From positions 16,084,491-16,148,490 of the forward strand of contig OY720345.1 in assembly GCA_963082975.1 (NCBI GenBank): a stretch of DNA of 64,000 nucleotides, in the 5' to 3' direction. Position 1 is the stretch's first letter. The number at the start of each line of letters is the position of its first letter. Positions 11,489-22,589 of this stretch are shown here, piece after piece. The position numbers and the translations under genes were made by a program. Origin of the DNA: Labia minor. Taxonomy: Eukaryota; Arthropoda; Insecta; Dermaptera; Spongiphoridae. The notes beneath the pieces were generated by a model. That model was not told where the DNA came from, searched no databases, and saw only the letters and a list, made by a program, of their open reading frames with translations.

Positions 11489-12593
11489 TACTTTCCCGCA
11501 TACTTCGTATAAGGGAAGTATTGGAATCGTCAAAAATTTCGACTTCGAGATTTCGATAGATCTTGACGTTTTAGACCTCCCTGAGTCGGAAAATACCATT
11601 TTTCGAATTATGTCTGTGTGTGTGTATGTATGTATGTATGTATGTATGTAATGTCTGTAAGCAAATTTACTCAAAAACTAATCAAGCTAGGACTTCGAAA
11701 TTTGGTACACCGATATTATTCACAGTTTGTAGATTTCTATCAAAATTTCGTCAAAATCGGTTAACCGGAAGTGGTACTTTACCTACACTGGTTGCGTTTA
11801 GCTTTCAAGTAAAGTACCAGTTTGCTTCGAGATATTTGCTTCATATTTTGTATATAGATTTAAAAATATGAAAAAAATTGAGATACCAAATTTCATCATG
11901 ATCTGAGTACCGGAAGTGACATTTTACCTATACAAGTAGCGTTTCTTTTTTACCGACCGACGATAGTAAGGGAGGTATTGTTTTCACACCAAATTTCACC
12001 TATGGATATTTTTAGGTACATATCTCCACGAATCATGCATTTTCTTAACAGAAAAAAGTATTTTTAGCATGATGTCTGTCCGTCCGTCCGTCCGTCTGTC
12101 CGTACGTCCGTATAGATGTATACAGCCTGAACGGCTCAACGGATTTTGATGAAATTTGGTATATTTACTTAATATATCAGTAGGATGAATTGATCAACTT
12201 TTAGTGCAAATCCGGAAACCGGAAGTGCTAGAATTGCCGATCGAAGAGAGGAAGTGAAGGGTTATTTTCATATCAAATTTCACGTGAGGACATATCTCCA
12301 CGTGTTATGCACTTTGTATTGGTTTTATCCTCGAGAAAAATCATCTTCATTAGTTTTTTCTTAATTTAAAATTATATGACGTCACCCAGCACTTCATGAC
12401 GTCACAGCCAGCCCTTATATATTATAAATAAAATAAAATTAAAAATATTTATATTATATCCATATCTGTTTTTTTTTTACATTTAAAATATCAGTTAACC
12501 GGAAGTAGCACTTTATTACATTCTAAATATTCATTCACAACTCTTTATACCTATTTATATGCGGGAAAGTCTAGGGGAGGACACTCCCGCTTA
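11489..12593 (+). mobile_element. HINE-C copy 1, carrying a HINE-B segment
   Basis: Starts TACTTTCCCGCATACTTCGT, has a GT/GTAT run at about 11615-11650, the core TTCGAAATTTGGTACACCGA and AACCGGAAGTGGTACTTTAC, and ends TATGCGGGAAAGTCTAGGGG followed by AGGACACTCCCGCTTA. End repeats pair (ACTTTCCCGCATA / TATGCGGGAAAGT) and the end folds GGGAG-GACA-CTCCC. The interior at 11951-12484 is HINE-B-derived. A second copy with the same internal junctions lies at 45299-46497 in inverse orientation. Confidence 0.8.
11951..12484 (+). mobile_element. HINE-B segment captured inside HINE-C
   Basis: Begins with the HINE-B 5' end (TACCGACCGACGATAGTAAG), keeps the GTCC/GTCT run and core, but lacks the family's 3' end; it passes into HINE-C sequence at about AAAATATCAGTTAACCGG. 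The same partial segment with the same boundaries occurs in the other HINE-C copy. Confidence 0.78.
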
Positions 12594-12941
12594 TTTTTAT
12601 TCATGTGAAAAAGTATTAAACATATATCTTTATTTTTACGGTCACTTTAGAAGAAAAAACATCAAAACGTTGTAGATAATGACCCTCTTCCGGTTGAGCG
12701 ACATTTCTCAAAAGTTGATAGAAAACTACGAATTTTGAATAACGCCCGTATAGCAAATTTCATCTCAAACCGTTTTTGCGTAATCTTGGTTACATACATA
12801 CACACATACATACAGACAGACAGACATTTTTCTCAACCTTAGTGAAAATGATTCAGTAACCTTTAAAACGTATAAAAACATCAAAATCTCAACATCGAAA
12901 ATTTTCGTGATCGCAATACTTCTCTGGCGAGATAGTAACAA

Positions 12942-13438
12942 GGTAATTGTTTACAAAACGGGAAGTTTATTAATCCTTTATTAATTCCAAAGAAACTTCC
13001 GTATGCAATATTTCTCCGTCTCTTTTAGTTTACGAAATAAAAATTATTAAAATTTTCATATAAATCCATGAATATACATTTAAGCTACCATGTTCTATTA
13101 TTTGGCCAGCAGAGGGCTTCATTAATCTTCATGTTTTTTTTTTCAGTTTGATTTGAACATATGAAAATTAAAAAATTAATTACTATAATATTTATTCCAA
13201 ATTGGACCGAAATGAATCGAAAATTTGTGAATAAGTGAATAATTAGTAAATTAGTCAATAAAACATTATAAAATGGCTGCACATTCATAACTCTGTCAAA
13301 CTTTAATAATTTTTATCTCGTAAACTAGAAGAGGCCGAGAAATATTCTATAAAGAAAGTTTCTTTAGAATTAAAAAAGTAATCTACTGGCAAAGTTTCAT
13401 CCAAATCCCTGAAGCTTCCCGTATTGTAGACAATTACC
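12942..13438. mobile_element. Foldback/MITE of the GGTAATT family, copy 1
   Basis: Ends are inverted: GGTAATTGTTTACAAAACGG and its near-complement CCGTATTGTAGACAATTACC. The interior pairs further (TTTAGTTTACGAAATAAAAA against TTTTTATCTCGTAAACTAGA). The interior is homologous to the element at 50533-50994. Flanks AGTAACAA and AAAAACAA agree at 6 of 8 positions, so the 8-bp target duplication is eroded. No coding capacity. Confidence 0.7.
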
Positions 13439-13446
13439 AAAAACAA

Positions 13447-14271
13447 ATATCAATTGATTATAATTTTTCAACAATTTTACCTAGAGAAATATTTTAATTT
13501 TAATAATAAAAATAGACTTGGAATAATATTCATGGGAGAAATTTGACAAAAAAAAAAAAATAAAAATCCGAGATAATCTTTATAAATTAATGATTCGACA
13601 TTTTTAGTTGAAATTTTTCATTGAGATCTTTTTGGTGGTTTTTGCTGAGCAAGACGATAGAGAGATAGAAGAAAAGGTGGAAGAGTGATGGTCGGCGACG
13701 AGCCAACACGTACTAGTGAAGATAGCGTAGCGTCCCAAGCCCCAATCTCAAGTGTTTAATTGCAGACTATCATCCAACCCGATCTGACCGTCACACCACC
13801 CTCCCCCTCCCCTACGCCACTCTCCATCTACATACACCCACTTCGGCACAATCAAAGCTACATTGGATGGAACACACACGCGGATTGCGAGAGAGAGAGA
13901 GAGAGAGAGATCAACATGCATACGCTAAGATATACTCATGATATGATCAATTTGGCATATATCTCGTATTCAATCTGATACAATACATCCTCCTAAGGAC
14001 CTTTTATCCTCTTCATTTATTAATTGCACTCTTCTGTCAATGCATTCACTCAATACTTATCATCAAAATTGATTATTTATTCATCAATGACCTCAAAAAA
14101 AAAAAATGGTTACAAATATATCCCTAAATAAGAATATTTAAAATATTGGGTACACATTTTTTGGTATTATAAAATTTTCGAATTTTTTTCTAATAATTAG
14201 AATTATCCTTTGTGTTACCACCAGCTTGGAAAACAAATCATTTTTATAAAAATAATAAGAAGAAAAAAAAT
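13447..14271. promoter_or_regulatory. Spacer containing a GC-richer block (about 13620-13960)
   Basis: The block includes GGTCGGCGACGAG, TAGCGTAGCGTCCCAAGCC, a pyrimidine-rich stretch around 13795-13830 and a (GA)n run at 13888-13910. It resembles other GC-richer islands in this window and no repeat here matches it. The open frame at 13760-13978 runs through simple sequence and is not credible. Regulatory role is inferred only. Confidence 0.3.
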
Positions 14272-14882
14272 CTGGAGTGTCTCAACTCGACTATCTCGCA
14301 AATTTGAATTGGATTAAATAACATATATTAAATTTAAATTAAATATAATTAATTATAAATTATAAATTAAAATTAGTAAATAGGAGTAATATTTATTAGA
14401 CCAGCGCATGTTTGGCTCTTTGTTGATAGCACCACGTCACGTGTTGGCGCGTGAGATTTGCAGTGTTAAAAAATTAATTCTGGTAATTTCAGCGAACCAA
14501 TCAAGCTGAAATTCTATATATAGCAGTTTTATACAATTATTAATCATGTGAAAAATTATAAAACATATATCTTTATTTTTACGGTCACTTTAGAGGAAAA
14601 AAAATCAAAACGTGGTAAGTAATGACCCTCTTCCGGTTGAGCTACATTTCTCAAAAGTTGATAGAAAACTACGAATTTTGAATAATGCTCATGTACCAAA
14701 TTTCATCATTCTACCTCAAACCGTTTTTTCTTGGTTACATACATACACACATACACACACACAGACATTTTTTTCAACCTTAGTGAAAATGATTCAGGAA
14801 CCTTCAAAACGTATAAAATCATCAAAATCTCAACATCGAAAATTTTCGTGATAGCAATACTACTTATCTCTGGCCAGATAGT
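14272..14882 (-). mobile_element. HINE-A copy 5 (full length)
   Basis: Both ends present: CTGGAGTGTCTCAACTCGAC at the left and ACTTATCTCTGGCCAGATAG at the right, with a short CA run near 14745-14762. One base change in the hairpin and one in the 5' repeat. Confidence 0.82.
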
Positions 14883-15075
14883 AAAAATTAATAAAATTAA
14901 TCGATTAAAATATTGGAAAGTATTTTCGTTTTTTTTTTGTTTTTTTTTTGTTATGAAAATGAAAGACGACTTTTCTATTAGTCAATAAACATTTTTATTC
15001 AATTAGGTAAATATTGTTCATTTTGATTTAATTTTGATATCTTTCTTATGGAAAGATTTCTATAAATATATTATA

Positions 15076-15587
15076 CGAGGGTAGGTCAAGACCTTTTGAA
15101 AAAACCCAGGTTTTTGGATAAAAAATTATTATAATTTTTAACGAAGTCTTCTTTGAGCTCTATACACTTCGTTCAATGTTTCTTCAATTTTTTTTATCCC
15201 TTCCAATAAATAAGATTTGTCGAGGACATCAAAATAGGTATTTGTGAGAAGATTTCATCGTTAGAGTCAAATCTGCTTCCGCCGAGCAATTTCTTTAGGT
15301 TTGGAAACAAGATAGTCATTCGGGGCTAAATACGGAGAATAGGGCGGATGAGGAAGCAATTCGTACCCCAATTCATGGATTTTCAAAGAAATTCACTTTT
15401 TTCATTTTCTTTTCCAATTACGAGGTAGTCTGCTATTAATGGATGTCAAATAAAAACTAAAAGACCCAGCTAGTTCAAATTTCTACAGGAGTTAGTTGAT
15501 AGTTGCCTGTTGACAGGAGCAATGTTGCTATTTCATTTAAGACACAGGAAATTCAAAAAGTCAGGCACTTATTGACCTGCCCTCGTG
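15076..15587 (-). mobile_element. mariner relic, internally deleted
   Basis: Terminal repeats CGAGGGTAGGTCAAG (left) and its relative GACCTGCCCTCG (right) lie next to TA dinucleotides. On the minus strand near 15300-15350 a decayed transposase tail reads LLPHPPYSPYLAPNDYLVSK, matching the mariner catalytic block YSPDLAPSDY; the first Asp is Tyr while the APxD Asp remains, and a stop follows soon after. The N-terminal two thirds are gone. About 510 bp against about 1.3 kb for a full element. Confidence 0.75.
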
Positions 15588-15589
15588 TA

Positions 15590-16459
15590 TATTTTATAAA
15601 TTTCATTTAAAATTTAAATTTTTTTTTTTTAAATTATTACTAAAAAATTATTTTAAATCTAAATTGTGTGGGAATTTTTACAAGCAATCCATTTAAATTA
15701 GATTATCTAGTGAGCTTAGCTGTCACTCACGCTACATTACATATCAGAAAAAAATAATAAAGAAATGCAAAGATGTAAACTTTCTTAGAATAGTTGATTT
15801 TTATTTAAAAAAAGCTTATCTCTTAAATAACATTTTAATATATATATATATATTATTTTTGGTATAGTCATTGGTTAAATAACTTTTCTTAGGAAGCATG
15901 TCTAATCCACTTTGAAATCCTTTCTCCATTCTGTTGTGTATTAAAAGCACATTTAGTGTGCCATTTGGGATATATTCCAACGTGGACCTTTCGATCACGC
16001 CTCTCTCTCTGCCCTTCGTGATTATAAACAATTAAGCCCCCCCCCCTACACACACACGTGCCGCTTTTATAATTATTATTAGCTTATCTTGATCAGAGAG
16101 ATGTTAATTCAATTCCTAATAATTAATATATATATATATATCTATCTTCCTCTTCCCCCCCTCTTCCCCCCTTCTTCATTGAATTTATTTTTTTATTTTT
16201 AATAATTTGCATTTTCTTAAAGTAAAAACATATTTAAATCACTTAATTAATTCAATTCCAATATGAAAGAAAGCAAATAACATTTTCTATCAATATTTAT
16301 TAGATTTTTTATTTATTAATTTTTTTTTTTTAATTATTATTATGTTGTTTAATAAATTTATTTATTTAATTATTTTGAATGCTCTAGATCAATAATAATA
16401 AAAAAATTTCTGAAAATATATTTTATTGAAAAAAAATAAGAATAGAGAGATTATAATCT

Positions 16460-16495
<36 letters not shown>

Positions 16496-17350
16496 TAAAT
16501 TACTTATACTGTTTTCTAAAATAATTTATTAAATTTTTTTCAGAATAAAATATAATATTTTTTAAAAGTATTAAAGTATTTATGAATTATTATTTTATTT
16601 TTCATTTTTGTATTAAGATTTAAGGGGAGGGTGAAATGAAATGATCCATGCTTATTTAAATAAGATTATAAGAAAAATGAATTCTAGATAAGATAGTGAA
16701 ATTTAATTAATTCAATTAACTGAGAATTGATAAAAGGTTTGTAATGGGTGATCAATGATGTTTGCTTCGTAGAGGTCGAATGACTTGTAACGATCCGTCT
16801 GGAATGCATCATCATTAACGACCCGTGTAGTATTAAAATGGGGGAGGGGGATATTATTTTAAATATATATTAAGTATAAAAATTAATTTTTAATGTGATT
16901 TATGCTCTGGTATTTATAAATTTTTAAGTTGATAAATATTATCTAATTATTTTATTCTCTAAAAAAATATTTTTTTTTTCTTATTTCTTTGACTTAATTA
17001 AGAATATAATATGATAAATAAATTATAGTACCTAGTTCACCGAGTCGTCACTATTATTTATTCTTTACTAATTGAGGATATTGTTTTAAAAATAACCATT
17101 CTACTGTTGTGTGTTTTATATATCTTGTATACATTTCCAATAAATCAATTATTTTAACAAAAATTACAAATTATTTAAATAATTTAATTTATTATAAAAT
17201 TTCTCCAATTTAATTAAAAAGTGGTTGTTGTCTTCTAAGTCAGTTTCATGGGAAATTATCCGTCTGAAGATAGCAACGTTGAATTATAACATTTTATTTA
17301 TTATTATTATTATTTAATGCTGGTAACTTTTTACTTATCCCTTATGATTT
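15590..17350. other. AT-rich stretch with simple repeats
   Basis: AT-rich spacer with TA runs (near 15840, 16130 and 16463-16493) and C-rich patches near 16036 and 16150. The open frame at 15816-16031 on the minus strand has no support. A mixed block at 16740-16850 is unassigned. Confidence 0.6.
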
Positions 17351-17402
17351 TTACTATCTCGTAAGAGAGAATTTTCGATGTTGAGATTTTGATGTTTTTT
17401 CT
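17351..17402 (+). mobile_element. HINE-A 5'-end scrap
   Basis: TTACTATCTCGTAAGAGAGA and TTTTCGATGTTGAGATTTTG are the first about 50 bases of the family; the rest is absent. Confidence 0.7.
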
Positions 17403-18450
17403 TTTAAATAAGATTAGTCTTGGGAGAGTTCACCCGCATACCGGCCAATAATAATTACTAGTCAAGGAGCTTGCAGACAATGTGGCAGGTTTGTAAAAGT
17501 ATCTCTCTTTGACCCACCTTATTTGATAGAATATCTAGTTTCTTGATGGTTTTACTAATGTTTTGCGAGAAAACTTCCTCCGCTAAAACTACTAAAGAGT
17601 GGATAGTAATCCTTGCCAGCTTTCAGATGCTTTACCAATTAAAAGTTCTTCAAATTTATTACGTTTTTCCATTTCAATAAATATATATATATTTATAATA
17701 AATAGTTCTATCCGTAAGAACTGACCTGTCACATAGTATTATCTCCTATACTGGTGCTGAGTATTTAAAAAAAGGTGGAGTGTTATTTCTTGGTTTTGGT
17801 GAATTAATTTAATAAAGTTTTTCAGAGTTTTGGCGTTAAGACTGTGAAATTTAAATTTTTTTAAATTTTTGTTTGGAGCTAGTCATAAGGTTGTAAGGTT
17901 ATTTGATCATACTGAGTTTCGATTTTATCAATTTCTGCATGATTCATTTCAGTAGCAATCTCTCTACTTATTCTATCAAGATCTTTTATGATAGAAATAT
18001 TTTCTTTATTATAATATTTCTTCTGTCAACCAGACTTTGCCTCGTAAGATGTATTTCTGGATTATTTCTACAGTATTCGACATAAAATAACTGTCTAAAT
18101 CCAGGTAATGTGAATTATCTTCACAATTATTCCAGTTTCTGCAGAGATCTTCCGCACAAGTTAGAAGATGGTCCTTCGGATCGAGGATCAGTAGATGTAC
18201 CTCCCACTTTGGTTGTATTTTGGAATGTAGTTTCTTTGCCGGGGCAGATACCCGCCTCGACCAGTACTCCCCAATGCTTCGCCCACTGTCATGCCCAAAA
18301 TTCTGGTTCTAGACGACCTGACGTTCCTTAGTTTACTGGATTGACTCCGGTAAGGAAAGGGACGTCGCTATCTTTCTGTTTCTTTTTATTCCCTTCCCCA
18401 GTAGGAATTAAAAGGATGGGTTTAAGAAATTCCGAATGTTTATTCAAATT
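17403..18450. other. Unclassified mixed-composition block, possibly a decayed mobile element
   Basis: About 1 kb of clearly less AT-rich sequence with several medium-length open stretches. Neither strand gives a domain I recognise; the minus strand shows a fairly long protein-like run around 18060-18340. It has no terminal repeats that I can find. A LINE remnant or an old duplicated gene fragment are both possible. Confidence 0.3.
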
Positions 18451-19221
18451 CAAAAATTATTTAGATATATAGATATATAAAGAATATAATCCCATAATCT
18501 AAGGAATGAATGCTGAGCAAGTTCGCTCAAAATGTAATATTTTTTCTAAAGTAAACCAAATATTTATTGATGCCTGTTATTAATTATTTTAATCAAAAAG
18601 ACTTTCCTGTAAATAAAACCAATATAGTTCAATCATTCACCTCAAAAACTTCCTAAAAATTCTTTGTGCACAATTTTCAAAATTAAAAATAGAAATATAT
18701 ATAAATTAATATTTTTAAACAGAAATAATCGTTACAAACCATAATACAAAATTGAAAGACTAAACTATTTGACTGATAACATTGAAATTTACACCATCTA
18801 TGAAAATGTAGATGGAAGTGTAAAGAAGAGAGTGAAGAGGATAGATTCTAATATATGTGTGTATGTGTTATTCTGGAATTCAATTTCTTCCAAGGAGCAA
18901 TAAGAAAGCATCTTAACGAGAAAAAAGCATCTCCCGTTTGTTGATGTTGTTGTTGTTGTTGTTGTTATGGTAGAACCCCTCCCCTTCACCTATCCCAACT
19001 AATTTGAATTATTCATAATCTTTCTACTCAGCTACATCAATTGTTAACATGAGTCGGATATTTTTCCTCTTGATTTGATAAAGATTAGATTCTCGTCATG
19101 CATCGTTTTAATCTTGCCAGTAAATAATATAACTTAGGATAAAATATACTAAATATTATCATTTAGATTCATCGAGATCTTGTAACATTCTTTGTGTGGG
19201 TCCATTGGCCCTAATGCGACA

Positions 19222-19252
<31 letters not shown>

Positions 19253-19859
19253 TCGCTAACGGACTTAATTTATGTACAGACCCTGAAAGACCTTATGGAA
19301 AATATTTTAGATTTATTCACCTTGCTTTGGATAATTTAATACACCATATTTCTTTCGATGTTGGTTCGCTAATAGTTTATCAATGTTATTAATCACCTTA
19401 GAAAAGAAATTTATATGTCCATGTTGGGAACAAATTTAGTTGCTAATGTTTTTTTTTTTTATTTGTGAATTTCTTCTTCTGTAATAAATTTTAATATCAT
19501 TTTCATTCTGTATTTAAAAAAAAAAGTATTTGTATGTATAAGTATTAAGTTACTATATCAATTTCATCTATATCAATATAATTAGCTATTATTATTAGGT
19601 GATTAAAATATTATGAGACAAGTGTAAGAACAAAATTTAAGCACATTTAATCTTGGAAGAAAAAATTAATATTTGTTTAATTATTATGATTATAATATTG
19701 GGTGATTTGTACTTTTTTAGTCAAACATAAAATTATTTTCAAATTTAACATATTTTAATTTGCATTAACATTTTTACGAGAAATTTTTTTTTTATAAATT
19801 AGAAATTTAGACTTTTTCATATATCGTATAAGTATATTTAAAACAATATTGCTTTATAC
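18451..19859. other. Spacer with GC-richer patch and (CT)n
   Basis: AT-rich flanks with a mixed patch at about 18790-19280 holding a GTT trinucleotide run (18940-18965) and a (CT)n run (19221-19246). Open frames here depend on the simple repeats and are rejected. Confidence 0.5.
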
Positions 19860-20163
19860 CAGTGGTTCCCAAACTTATTTGGCCAAGTGCCCCCTTTCCA
19901 GAAAAAAATTTAGTCAGCGCCCCCTTGGAAAGTAACTTTATTTAATTTTAATAAGAATTAAACAGAAAGATAAATGTACCTATATTCAAAATATTATAAA
20001 TAAAGGTGTAAATTAGAATCATTGAATTTATGTATCTATTTATCTCAGAATAGAAATGTAATATACAAGTAATTTTCTTTAAATGTATCTGTGGCCATCA
20101 TCGCCCCCCTGGATCGCTCCAGCGCCCACGAGGGGGCGGTAGCGCCCACTTTGAGAATCACTG
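19860..20163. mobile_element. hAT-type MITE
   Basis: Ends CAGTGGTTCCCAAACTTATT and CCCACTTTGAGAATCACTG are typical hAT CAGTG termini with imperfect inverted repeats. Flanks CTTTATAC and CTTTAAAT agree at 6 of 8. Internal GC-rich bars (GCGCCCCC, AGGGGGCGGTAGCGCCC) are common in this MITE type. About 304 bp, no coding. Confidence 0.75.
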
Positions 20164-20505
20164 CTTTAAATCTTATCAATTGCAGAAATTGAATACATAG
20201 TAAGATTCAATTGATAAAATGTAAAATATATTTCAAACAAAAAATTAAAATTAAAATTGCAAGTGAAAAAAAAGTGAAATTTGTAGAATAAAATTCGTTA
20301 TAAATTGTTTCATATAAAATTTTCTATATGTTTTATAATTTAGGAAATATGCTTATTTTATTTTATCAATATTTATTTATTTATTTATAAATAAATATAA
20401 GGAAAAATGATCGTTAGCTTAAATATAAAATTTGGTTATGATCGTCTGACCAAAATTTTGTTCACAAGATTCCTGCCACACACACACACATTTATATGTA
20501 TATAT

Positions 20506-20721
20506 CAGTGATTCTTAACCACTCTGCCGCGATATTATGAAGTAAAACGTTTTTGTGGCTAGGTTCTTAAACATTTCCGATTTTTTTTTTCTAAATTTTT
20601 TCAACCGTTTTTGGGACCACTTTTTTTCAATAAACTTTTACACTTATCTTTTTTTTTTGTGCCTCCAAATTTTTAAACCGTTAAAAGTGTATCGCGGTAA
20701 AAAAAAAGTTGAGAATCACTG
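20506..20721. mobile_element. hAT-type MITE, short
   Basis: CAGTGATTCTTAACCACTCT with CGCGATA inside, and TATCGCGGTAAAA then GTTGAGAATCACTG at the other end, form about 25-bp imperfect inverted repeats. Length is about 216 bp. The flanks are TA-rich, so the 8-bp duplication is ambiguous. Confidence 0.75.
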
Positions 20722-21069
20722 ATATAGATATATATTGGACGACATTAAAACCACTCTTTCGGAATCAGAATGTCTTGAAACGTTTAATTCAGTAAACAAT
20801 CGATAATGAATCAGGATTATAACTCCATTAATCTCAACAAACTTAGAAATTTTTATTTCCATTGAAAGGTAAAAATTTGAATTTGAAAGTGTGATATTTA
20901 AAAATATAGAAATTGAATTTGTGTCGCATCTAATCTTATTATAGATAGAAGTAATAATTGTGCATTTCATTTTATATTTTTAATTTATAAAAAAAAAAAT
21001 AGAAATATTTAAAAATGTATGTAAATAAAAATTGATAATTAAGTTAATTTTGAAAATTAATTAATTATT
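20722..21069. other. AT-rich non-coding stretch
   Basis: Nothing supportable; the minus-strand frame at 20716-20970 lacks any recognisable feature. Confidence 0.6.
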
Positions 21070-21078
21070 TTTACTCTT

Positions 21079-21113
<35 letters not shown>

Positions 21114-21575
21114 AGACAAGATTACGCAAAAATGGTTTGAGCTAGAATCATGAAATTTGGTACATGGGCATTATTCAAAATTCGTATTTTTCTATTGAGA
21201 AATGTAGCTTAACCGGAAGAGGGTCATTACCTACAACGTTTTGATTTTTTTTCCTCTAAAGTGACCGTAAAAATAAAGATATATGTTTGATAATTTTTCA
21301 CATGATTAAAAATTGTATAAAACTGCTATATATAGAATTTCAGCTTGATTGAATCGCTGAAAGTACCAGAATTAATTTTTTAACACTGCAAATCTCACGC
21401 GCCAACACGTGACATGCTGCCATCAACAAAGAGCCAAACATGCGCTGGTTTAATAAATATTATTTATTAATTTTAATTTATAATTTATAATTAATTAAAT
21501 TTAATTTAAATATAATATATTATGTTATTTAATCCAATTCAAATTGCGAGATAGTCGAGTGGAGACACTCCAGCT
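21070..21575 (+). mobile_element. HINE-A copy 6, 5'-truncated at its microsatellite
   Basis: Begins in a (CT)n(GT)n run (21075-21113), continues through the core (ATGAAATTTGGTACATGGGC) and ends with intact GCGAGATAGTCGAGTGGAGA and CACTCCAGCT. The part 5' of the microsatellite is missing. Confidence 0.82.
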
Positions 21576-21660
21576 AATTTCTTTATACATAAAATTATTA
21601 TTCCTATAACATATATTTATAGTAAGAGTAATTAATCCATAAATGCCAAAAAAATGCAAT

Positions 21661-22010
21661 AATTACATGTATTATTATAAAATATAACATTTATTTATCT
21701 TATTGTTTTGAATTGTCATGAAACTACAAAGGACGTATAACTAGAATATTACTATTATTATTATTATATTATTGATTGGGACCAAATATTGGATATAATG
21801 GTCTTTTTATTTATTTATTTTTTTTTTATATTTATTACATGTAGTATTATAAAATATAACATTTATTTATTTTATTTTTTTGATTTGTCATGAAACTTCA
21901 AAGGACGTATAACTAGAATATTACTATACTATTACTATTATTATTATTATATTATTGATTGAGAGCAAATATTTGATCTAAAATGATCTTTTTATTTATT
22001 TATTTATTTT
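21661..22010. repeat. Tandem duplication of about 175 bp
   Basis: Two consecutive units share ACATGTA-TATTATAAAATA, CAAAGGACGTATAACTAGAA and the following ATT run, then TTTTTATTTATTTATTT. They differ at scattered positions, so the duplication is not recent. Confidence 0.75.
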
Positions 22011-22552
22011 TGCCAATTACATTTATAGAATAAAATTTGATTTAGAATTATTTCCAAAGTATAGGGTGGGTGGGTGAGAGGAGGGGGGGTGTGAAGAGTA
22101 AAGGGTGAGTGGGTGGGTGGATGATGATGATGAAGCGTCAAATTATTCATGTTCGTGTTCTTGTCAAGCGAGAAAGAGATATTGCACTTTAATTTCCAAT
22201 TTTCCATTCGTTATTTCTGTATTCGTAACCAGTTGAGTGTCTACACCTATTTAATAATGAGTGTGCCCCCTTAAACCTACACTGATTCCTCACTCTTCTC
22301 ATCTTTGGATTGTATGGCATCACTCACGTTCAGAAATTATCCAAGATATTTACCTATAATCTTTTTTTTCTCAACACCGTCAATTAAACACTTGTTTAGT
22401 ATTTCAAAAGCCAGTAATAAGCTATTCTATCTCCCGCAATCTTGATGATAAGATTATACTCAATTTAATTATAGGAGTTTGCTAATGTTTAAAAAAAAAT
22501 TATTAGGCCAGGCCAAATTGTTGTTGTTGTTTGGTTGAATATTTTTACTTCA

Positions 22553-22589
<37 letters not shown>

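Larger units (their letters stand above)
11230..12936 (-). mobile_element. HINE-A copy 4, split by a HINE-C insertion
   Basis: The 3' half lies at 11230-11488 and the 5' half at about 12594-12936. They fit together at the family sequence ACAATTTTTAATCATGTG, a T run into which HINE-C inserted. The terminal repeat TCTCTGGCGAGATAGT is intact at 12921-12936. Confidence 0.82.

Noticed and set aside
11477-11871. Open frames on both strands, with matching ones at 46123-46545
   Set aside because: Both loci are HINE-C; the recurring peptides reflect element homology, with no domain and no coding constraint visible.
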